From positions 63,945,921 to 64,009,920 of the forward strand of contig NC_088173.1 in the NCBI RefSeq assembly GCF_028769735.1: 64,000 bases of DNA, written 5' to 3'. The position numbers and the translations under genes are program-made. Origin of the DNA: Zonotrichia leucophrys gambelii (taxonomy: Eukaryota; Chordata; Aves; Passeriformes; Passerellidae). This document shows positions 57,092-64,000 of the stretch, one piece after another (the stretch's first letter is position 1; the number at the start of each line of letters is the position of its first letter). The notes under the pieces were generated by a model. It saw nothing but the letters and a program-made list of their open reading frames with translations. It was not told the DNA's origin and did no database searches.

Positions 57092-57262
57092 TGTGAGAGA
57101 TAAAATGATGTTTTGCTTCAGCCATAGGAATGTATGCTTTATGTCATGTAGACAAAGATGTAGCTAGCCCCTGACTCAGCTGCCGTGTTTATAGTAATAA
57201 ATAGTCTTGCTTCAATGACTTTGTTCTCTTTCAACTTTATTGGTGAGTGGGTGTTTCTCACA
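57092..57262 (+). repeat. 5' LTR, shortened
   Basis: Starts TGTGAGAGATAAAATG and ends TTTCTCACA, with a 7-base perfect inverted repeat at the ends. AATAAA at 57196-57201 is a polyadenylation signal. It is 171 bp against 396 bp for the 3' LTR; about 225 bp between GATGTAGCT and the GCCGTGTTTATA region is missing. Confidence 0.9.
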
Positions 57263-57282
57263 ATTTGGGGAATTGTCTGGGA
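57263..57282 (+). other. Possible degenerate primer-binding site, tRNA-Pro type
   Basis: Directly after the LTR, TTGGGGAATTGTCTGGGA aligns to the tRNA-Pro site TGGGGGCTCGTCCGGGAT. Several of the differences are C-to-T, as expected from CpG decay. The match is partial. Confidence 0.4.
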
Positions 57283-57446
57283 AACCTGACCTGTGATTCT
57301 GCCGAGCAGGACAACGGGAAGAGGGGAAGGCACATGCTGCTGATTCTAGCAGCCCCTGACATGGACATGGAGTATCTTCTTCTGAAATGTTGTTTGGATT
57401 CCCTTATCTGGGAAGTAGGGAAAGGCTGCCAGTTCCTGGAACAAAT

Positions 57447-57695
57447 GGCCTGACGCTCAAAAATGATTTGCAGGCAATAATGCTCTCTTTTGCAGATCTT
57501 AGAAGAAAGGGGTTGTTGCCCCAAACATCAGCCCTGGACATTTACATGCATCAGGTAAAATTGGGAGATTGGATGTTGGTAAAATTTTGGAAACTTGACA
57601 CTGACATGGGAAGGCCCCTTTCCAATACACTTGGTAATTGGGACAGCAGTGCACACTACAGAGGGAGGGTGGGTGCCTGCAATCTGAATTAAAGG
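57447..57695 (+). pseudogene. Retroviral integrase C-terminal remnant
   Basis: In one open frame the translation has LRRKGLLPQT, then HQVKLGDWMLVKFWK. This matches the layout of gammaretroviral integrase C-terminal domains, in which a PGDWV-type strand opens the SH3-like fold. The catalytic core with its D,D-35-E residues is absent, as is all upstream pol. Downstream the frame is disrupted. It is a fragment without enzymatic capacity. Confidence 0.6.
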
Positions 57696-57783
57696 ACCAG
57701 TGGAGTCACCTCCCAGGGACTGGACTGTAGTACAAAGAAGTAACCCTCTAAAATTAACCTTCAAAAGATAATCTGTCCCAGAA

Positions 57784-57897
57784 ATGAGTAATTTAAATTT
57801 TATTGCCTGGATTATAATTTTAGTCCTAGTAAACCCTGTTTTAGCTGACTGTTGCATTAAATGCCATAGAACCTGGAAAGTTGCTGGAAAAAATTAA
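57784..57897 (+). pseudogene. Retroviral env N-terminal remnant
   Basis: A 37-codon frame starts at ATG 57784 and stops at 57895. Residues 6-21 are strongly hydrophobic and end NPVLA, followed by a cysteine-containing segment. Its place just after the integrase remnant and its signal-peptide look suggest the start of env. The rest of the surface subunit is missing. Confidence 0.45.
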
Positions 57898-58115
57898 TGG
57901 GGCTTCACCCATCATATCTGGCTTAGTATGGTATCCTGTTCTGATAAACCTACAAAAGATCAGGAAAGGATCCCTGGTGGAGCACAAACCTAACTGGATT
58001 GTCCAAAATTTAGGAACATAGGCTCAAACATCAGAAAGCTTGCTTATGTGCCAGTACAGAAATGAAACACACTGTGGGATTCTCAGTCCTTGGATAACCT
58101 ATTTGGGAAAACCTA

Positions 58116-58367
58116 ATGGAGGAAGATGGGCTTCTGTTATGTGCCTTTGCTGGATTATTGCTTATACCTTGTCTTATTCCCTGTTTTACCAGGTTAATTG
58201 CTAGTGTTGTAGAAGAAATGCAGGTGATCAGAATGCCAGGGAACCCAAACCTAGCAGCTGCTAGTCAGAGAGTAGGAGCCCAGAAGATCACCGTCCCAAG
58301 GGGGCGAGATCAGAACAGAGTGAAACCAGAAGCTGACCTACATCTTATTTTACACAAGCTAGAGTAA
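58116..58367 (+). pseudogene. Retroviral env transmembrane-tail remnant
   Basis: An 83-codon frame has a hydrophobic stretch around residues 5-24 (GLLLIPCLIPC) followed by a basic, polar tail. The LLLIPCLIPC pattern is typical of the membrane anchor end of class I retroviral Env. It lies about 210 bp before the 3' LTR, the expected position. There is no ectodomain, so no function is implied. Confidence 0.6.
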
Positions 58368-58576
58368 AGCTGTGCACCACAGCAGGAAACAAAGGCCTAA
58401 AATTTTGGAATAAGCCTAGCTCAGCACAAACAGGAGTTTGCCAAATAACAGGTCTGGAGTGTAACTGTTACTTGTGAATAGAAGCTTTTTGCAAATAGGG
58501 CCCAGCCCACAGCGGCCAGACAGATAACCAAACCAAGGGCCTCAGCAAAAAGGTGATACATAAAAAGGAGGTGGAT

Positions 58577-58972
58577 TGTGGGGGGTAAAATAATGTTTTG
58601 CTTCAGCCATAAGAATGTATAGTTAATGTCACGTAGGCAAAGATGTAGCTGGCACAAGGCTAGGGCTCGGGAGGGAGTGTGGCAGCGAGGAAAAGGGGAG
58701 TCAAGTGATGGTTGTTAAACCAGGTGAGGGTGGAGGAGCTGTTGGTTTGAGTGCAGTAGGAGCTGAAAGAATAGAAGTTCCTGAGTACCCAGGCAGTGGG
58801 AGAGGGGACAGGGACACCCCCGGGCGGGGAAGGGCATAAAGGTTTGTACATTTTAGGGGGAGGTGTGCCTCCTCAGTGAGATGCACCCGCCACAGGTGCC
58901 ATGTTTATATTGATAAGTAGTTTTGCTTCAGTGACTTTGTTCTCTTTCAGCTTTATTGGTGAATTTCTCACA
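58577..58972 (+). repeat. 3' LTR
   Basis: Starts TGTGGGGGGTAAAATAATG and ends TTTCTCACA; full length 396 bp. GGGCATAAAGG near 58830 may be the TATA-like element. The AATAAA of the 5' LTR appears here as GATAAG, so the signal has decayed. The outer arms are recognisably the same as the 5' LTR but differ at many positions. Confidence 0.9.
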
Positions 58973-61617
58973 CTGTGAAAGAAAGGGAGAGGGTTGGAAC
59001 TGGAACCTGATGTAGTATTTTCATTCATGGAAAAGTGAAGAGATGTGCACTTCTTATATCACTGATGATGCCACTGTGCAGCAGGGTGCAGAGATCACAC
59101 CATCATCTCGGCAGAGCAGGGGGAATGGAGTGACAGAACAGGGCTGAGATGGCTTCCCACTCACAGGGATTTACAGAAGAAGCCTCTCAAGATAGAATTA
59201 CATTAAAAAAAGACCCAGAAACAGTAATTGGTTCTTTGAATGGTTGTTACTTGTCAGCATGATGCATTTGGGAAGACAAAGGAAAAAGGCAGAGAGGAAG
59301 GAGGAAAACTGATACTATGGTTCAAAGCCCTGGTAGGAATATCTTCTGGATAATATCATCACTCTCTGATCAGTTTGTTTCTTTATAATCATGTGTTTGT
59401 GAAGAGGATTTTTCTGGTTTTTGTTTTTAGGTGCTCTGGCAGTCATTTCTCTTTAAGTTTTTTATGTCTGTTGATCAGCAAATGCTCTTGGCCTGCAGCT
59501 GTTTCTTACCAGTGTAAGAACCGGGTGGTGTTCATTCCACAGTGCTTCATGGGTGCTACACTGAAATTACTATTTCAATTACTGAAGGTAATTTTAAAAT
59601 GGAACTAGTCCTCATGTTTAATCCAGAGATGTTGATGATTCACCCCAGCACCAGTCATTCCATGATTCTCTGCATCTCTCCCTCTACAGCCCAGTGACAT
59701 CTACTCAGATTTGGAACTGGAAGTCAGTAATTGTAGAACATTTTGTCATGCCATCTTCCCTTTAAAAACCTATTAAGTTGTTTTAAAAATATTTTTTATT
59801 ATTTTTTGTTACATGTTGCTCTCCAGTTCATTGGGAGCAGGTGGATACTTTATTTCTTAACAGTCACCCTGTCAGCTTTTTCTCAAATGGAAAAAATACT
59901 TTTATATTAAAATTTAACTAAACATATAAAGGCTTGTCACACTCTTAATATAGAACAGCAGCCTCAAATGGAATAAATTAGAGCAAAACAATGTGCGTAT
60001 GTTACCACTTCTCACGGAGAGCTGCTGACAGCAGAGCAGGCTGGGGGTGTCTCCCCCTCTGCTTTCTGTCTGGAGCTGAAGTTCACCCCAAACCCACTGG
60101 TTGAGGAATCCTGACAACCATGACTCTTTGTGAGCCTCACAAGGCTTTGAAGGTGTTCTTCTATATATAAAATTAACTTGCAGGAAGTAATTTTTTTTTT
60201 CCCGTTCCTTACAATGTTGTAGTGTTTGTTTTTTCTTTGGTGTGTTTTGGGTTTTTTTTTTTTTTTTGAAGCACAGGGTTTTATGTTTCCAGCTTTCTGC
60301 TGTAAATTCTGTTCTCCCAGCTTAGTTGCCTTGTGTGATGTGTAGTCACTGTTCATGTGATGAAGTTTGTGCTTAGAGGATTGAAACACTAATTTCAACC
60401 ACTGGATTCAGATAAAACCTCATGTGGAACATTGTATTTTTGGTGTGGAAGGGTGGAACCTGTACAGAAGTGAGGTTAAAGTTTTGTGAAATGTCAGTAA
60501 GGCATGTTTGCAAATTACTGTTTTTTCCTCCCCTACATTTACTTAGATAATTGTTTTTTGATTTGTTTTTAGGGTTAAAAAGTGGTTGTTTTTAATGCAG
60601 TACTGAAGTGATACTGTTAGTAACCTTGCAAAAGTTTTGCATTAACATTTAATTTTCATGTGATGGTTCACTACACTGAGCCTTTCATAGAATCCTCCTC
60701 TTGCCAATGCCTCTGTGTTAGGGCATTGTGGGAATGTGACTGGGATAGGCAGGATGCAAAGTGCTCTGCAGCAAATTAGTGGCTGGGTGAGGTTGTTTGT
60801 CTGGCAGAGCAGCCTGTGCTTATTGACAAGTCACAGCACTGCTCATGTAGAAATAATTTTGTCTCCAGAGAAGAGAGAATGGAGAATCCTGGGAAAATAA
60901 CTGCTTTTGGGTTCAGTGCGTGGCAATGAGGATCACAGGCAAGAGACAGCTCAGACCAAACTCCAAATAAATGCATCAGCCATGGCTTTTGTCCATGAGG
61001 GAATTCCATATTGATCATTATGGAACCAACATTGACACCGTGAAATCCTGTGTCTCACTGAGATAGCAAATGTGTCATGCAAATAATAACTACATTTTTT
61101 TGAGTTCCAAAGCAGCAGCACATTTAGTATGAACTGTGCAAGACTCCTATTTCCCTCTGATGTTGAAGGGGTTGTAAAAGGTCCTGGGGGTGAGTTTAAT
61201 AATTGTCTTTGCCTGTAAAGTCCTGTGGGCTTTCAAGAGTTTTCTGTGTTTGCTGTCATGAAACACATTTGGATTCAGCCTTAAAGCTGTTGCCCCCACA
61301 TAGAAAATGATTACATTAGTTAAACATTGAAATTAACGTTCCACATCTTTAAAATGAGCGTTCAGTATTTATCAGTTCTTGCCTTTTCTGTCCCTGAAAT
61401 ACCAGACAGTTATTTAGGGAGAGGGGGAAACAAACAAACAAAAAAAAAAAAACCAAAAAACCACAAACAAACAAAAAAATCATGTGATTTATGGTGGAGT
61501 TGATGGCAAAGGCCTAAATGTTGCTTGTCCTCCTTGCTTTGGAGGGTTTGGGTCAGGGTTAGCTGAGCTGATACCAACAGGTATTAGCTCAGTCTTGGCC
61601 CAGTTTTATTATATTTT
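58973..61617. other. Intron 1, mostly AT-rich DNA
   Basis: The first few bases complete the interrupted CR1 end. Beyond that there are no recognised exons or elements. T-rich tracts lie at about 60190-60275 and an A/C-rich tract at 61430-61482. Confidence 0.5.
61430..61482. repeat. A-rich simple repeat
   Basis: CAAACAAACAAAAAAAAA and AAACAAACAAAAAAAT make an A/C low-complexity tract about 140 bp before a CR1 element. Confidence 0.85.
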
Positions 61618-62487
61618 ACTGGTGGTCTGGATGAGGGGATCGAGTGCACCCTTAGCACGTTTGCAGATGACAAGAAACTGTGGAAGTGTCAGTCTGCTGG
61701 AGGACAGGAAGCTGTGCAAAGGGGTCAGGGCAGCTGGACTGATGGGCTGAGACCCCCGAGCTAAGGGTCAGTAAGGCCGGGTGCTGAGTCCTGCTCTGGA
61801 GTGCAGCAAACTCACAGAGCACTCCAGGTGACAGAGGGGCTGGGAAAGGCCCTGGGGGTGCTGTGACAGCTGCTGAACATGAGCCCAGCTGTGCCCAGGT
61901 GTACAGGGGGCTGATGGCCCCTGGGCTGTGGCAGCATGGCCAGGGCAGTGCCCGTCCCTGTGCTGGCACTGCCGGTGCAGCTCTGGAGAGCCCTGGAGGG
62001 GCTGGAGCGTGGCCAGGGCAGGAACAGAGCTGCCTGGGAAGGGGCTGGAGGATCCCTGAGGGAGCTGGGCAGGGGCTGCAGAATCCCTGAGGGAGCTGGG
62101 AAGGGGCTGGAGAATCCCTGAGGGAGCTGGGCAGGGGCTCAGCCTGGAGCAAAGGAGGCTCAGGGGGCCCTTGTGGCTCTGCACAGCTCCTGCCAGGAGG
62201 GCACAGCCGGGGGGGTCGGGATCTGCTCCAGGAAACAGGGACTGGAGCAGAGGGAACGGCCTCAGGCTGGGCCAGGGCAGGCTCAGCTTGGACACCAGCA
62301 GGAATTCTTTCCTGGAAAGGGAGCTCAGGCCTTTACAGGGGCTGCCCAGGGAGGTGGTGGAGCCTCCATCGTCCCTGGAGGTGCCCAGGGAAGGCCTGGA
62401 TGCGGCACTCGGTGCTCTGGGCTGTTGGACAAGGGGGGCTGTCACAGGTTGGACTGGGTGATCCTGGAGGGCTTCTCCTACCCCAAT
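61618..62487 (+). mobile_element. CR1 LINE fragment, longest copy, with reverse-transcriptase remnant
   Basis: The 5' end encodes, in one frame from 61621, LDEGIECTLSTFADDKKL, which is the CR1 reverse-transcriptase region around the FADD catalytic motif (codons at 61660-61671). The frame stops near 61770. Then come the CR1 untranslated region, three 31-bp tandem units at 62041-62133, and the conserved 3' end to AATTCTGATTCTG. From 62134 the sequence is the partner of the direct repeat at 41131. Confidence 0.92.
62041..62133 (+). repeat. Three 31-bp tandem units inside CR1
   Basis: Units start at 62041, 62072 and 62103, each beginning GGGGCTG and containing GATCCCTGAGGGAGCTGGG or AATCCCTGAGGGAGCTGGG. 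The CR1 at 17250 has two such units. The CR1 at 40940 has none in tandem. Confidence 0.93.
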
Positions 62488-62793
62488 AATTCTGATTCTG
62501 TTACTCCTATTGCTCCTTTCACTGGGGCAGTTCTGGGGTTGTATCTGTGCCAGCTGCTGCTTTCTCACCTGTAATATTTAACTAATGGGGAGCAGTAAAG
62601 GGGCTTTAATTTTACAGCTCAGTTTTAAACCGACTAATTTCCTGGGAAATGCCATTTCATGGTTTGGGAATTGCCATGAGCTTTAAACTCTGGTTGTTAA
62701 CCTTGCTGAGATGAGAAACTCACCCCTAAGTGAAGAGTTCTGCAGCTATAGCAGCTAACCAAGAACTGCTTCCACTCTTTCTGAACTACGGAT
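62134..62793 (+). repeat. Direct repeat, copy 2 (partner 41131-41790)
   Basis: About 98% identical to 41131-41790 with no length difference. It includes the CR1 3' part and ~300 bp of non-CR1 sequence after the CR1 terminus. Similarity ends around CTTCCACTCTTTCTGAACTA. It lies in the same orientation within intron 1. Confidence 0.93.
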
Positions 62794-64000
62794 TGTAATT
62801 AGTGGAACCGTTTGACTCTGAGCCAATTTGAACAGCCTGTCTTAATCTAAATAAAACTCAAATGCTTTCAGCAAGTTTTGCCTCCCTTTTCCCCTATCAG
62901 CCTTTAATAAATAAATTAAATAATGAGATGCAAAAAGCTCAGAATAGTACTGCAGAGCTCTTGGCAGGCAGGAAAGCAGCCATTGCCGCGGGTGGGATGA
63001 AGGGGAAAACCAAGTTGGGTCCCCCAACCTGCCCTTGCTTGTCCCTGTCACACACTACTGTGACAGCTCACCTTCTTCCCAGAGCTTATCTCTCTCCTGA
63101 GAGCTGGGCACCACTTTTCCCTCTGCTTTGGCAATCATGTTTCCTTTTTGAGGTTTCAGCTCTGTGTGTTCAGGTGTAACGGGTTTACGGTACCTGGGCT
63201 ATGGGAACCTCACCTGGTCAAGCACTCCTGGTCCAGGTTCTTGGGATCCTCAGTGGGGCTCTGTAATTGGATGTGGGAGTTTTAAAATTTCCTAGGAAAC
63301 TTTGTGCAGACATATTTTAAATTATTTTTGTCATGAAACCATGAATTTTTATTTGTACATTTGCATAGATAATTTTAGCATAAGAACAAAATGGTTCCTG
63401 AAAGCTGTTGTCCAGTGCCTGGTACCTTTGGATTTTTCATATGTCTAAGAGGAATTTACCTCTTTGTTTGCTTCCCTTCTTGTGCTATAAATTATCTCTG
63501 ACAGATTAATTTGAAGCACAGGAGATGAGAGGAAGTACTGACCTTATGATGCACTGATGCATCTGTGATTAGGTCTAAGAAACATTCAGCTTTTTTCCTC
63601 CTTTGACCTGAAGTTTGGTATTTATTGTGTTAAATATCTGAAACGAGGGCTGACACCACGATTGCCCTTGGTGTTGTACCTCTGCTACACGTGTGTGTGT
63701 TACTCAGCCCCACAGCAGGACAAGAGTTGCTTTGGGCCTGGAACAAAGATATATCCAAGAGGAAAAGAGCCTGGTGGATACCCAAGTCATATCAGCACCT
63801 TGGAATGCTTCTGAGCATGGGCAGCACAGCGGTGTTGGAGCGCGCTGCAGGGCAGCACTCCCTCTCTGTGACGTGGCTCATGGGCTCCTGCTCTGCAGGG
63901 CTCCACTCAAGTGCTCCATCATAGGGTACAGTGAAGTGGCATTTCTTTGTTTGAGCAACTTTGAGGCAAAAATGAATTTTTCCTTACAGGTTTAAGGGTG
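62794..64000. other. Intron 1, right edge of window
   Basis: AT-rich DNA with short frames only. The last bases form a good-looking 3' splice site, TTTTTCCTTACAG ending at 63989, followed by GTTTAAGGGTG. The next codons do not match the expected ATRN exon 2 residues, so I do not annotate an exon. Confidence 0.45.

Larger units (their letters stand above)
57092..58972 (+). mobile_element. Endogenous retrovirus, class I-like, internally deleted
   Basis: A complete but deleted provirus of 1,881 bp. The LTRs have TGTG...CACA ends, and CTGT flanks both sides (57088-57091 and 58973-58976) as a 4-bp target duplication. After the 5' LTR, TTGGGGAATTGTCTGGGA resembles a tRNA-Pro primer-binding site with C-to-T changes. 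A purine tract (AAAAAGGAGG) precedes the 3' LTR. The internal ~1.3 kb keeps only an integrase C-terminal remnant and fragments of env; gag, protease and reverse transcriptase are gone. A 4-bp duplication plus a Pro-type site suggest a gammaretrovirus-like (class I) origin. It cannot encode functional proteins. Confidence 0.88.
42248..64000 (+). other. ATRN: ATRN intron 1, incomplete at right
   Basis: Begins with the GTGAGC donor after exon 1 and runs to the window end, so the intron is at least 21.7 kb. Mammalian ATRN also has a very large first intron, as I recall. I looked for the next expected peptide (LTGSSGFVTDGP, start of the CUB domain) and found no match inside the window. The intron contains seven CR1 fragments, a nested endogenous retrovirus, a CR1-linked direct repeat, and otherwise AT-rich unique DNA. 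Confidence 0.8.

Noticed and set aside
57387..57692. 101-codon frame as a host gene
   Set aside because: It lies between two LTRs and matches the integrase C-terminal layout, so it is retroviral.
59625..59670. CCAGTCATTCCATGATTCTC as a CR1 terminus
   Set aside because: Too short and without the upstream CR1 blocks to support an insertion.
61768..62568. 266-codon minus frame, and its 246-codon twin at 40825-41565
   Set aside because: Both are antisense translations of the same CR1 3' region. Their shared N-terminal sequence reflects the direct repeat, not a gene family.

Overview
This window is vertebrate nuclear DNA, almost certainly from a bird and probably a songbird. The main evidence is about thirty 5'-truncated copies of CR1, the dominant avian LINE. 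Many keep the hallmark 3' end of ATTCTGTG/ATTCTATG-type octamers, or its complement at the start of minus-strand copies. LTR remnants whose ends match songbird ERVL-type LTRs, as I remember them, support this. The gene structure is intron-rich and there is no prokaryotic-style coding.

One protein-coding gene is recognisable. Exon 1 of attractin (ATRN) lies on the plus strand at about 41943-42247, inside a CpG island of roughly 41.8-42.3 kb. It encodes a proline-rich leader, a leucine-rich signal peptide, one EGF-like module and the start of the linker to the CUB domain, and ends in a GT splice donor. Everything from 42248 to the window end appears to be ATRN intron 1. No downstream exon can be confirmed.

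Layout: 1-3.3 kb holds two ERVL-like solo LTRs separated by unassigned DNA. 3.6-6.5 kb is an unusual GC-rich block with three tandem-repeat arrays and a cluster of NRF1-like palindromes; it looks like a CpG-island promoter, but I see no coding exon to attach to it. 7.2-41.8 kb is AT-richer intergenic DNA peppered with CR1 fragments in both orientations, with no coding sequence I can support. 41.8-42.3 kb is the ATRN promoter and exon 1 (full CRE palindrome, GC box, no TATA box). 42.3-43.9 kb is a strongly G-rich start of intron 1. 44-64 kb is intron with CR1 copies and a nested, internally deleted endogenous retrovirus at 57092-58972.

The most notable structural observations are a ~660 bp direct repeat at about 98% identity and exactly 21,003 bp spacing that brackets ATRN exon 1, a retrovirus inserted into the last bases of a CR1 element with a clean 4-bp target duplication, an 8-unit minisatellite carrying TTC-N4-GAA palindromes, and a run of splice-donor-like repeats just inside intron 1. 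I found no new gene system. The interest lies in repeat biology and promoter architecture. All coordinates of degenerate repeats are approximate because they were read by eye.
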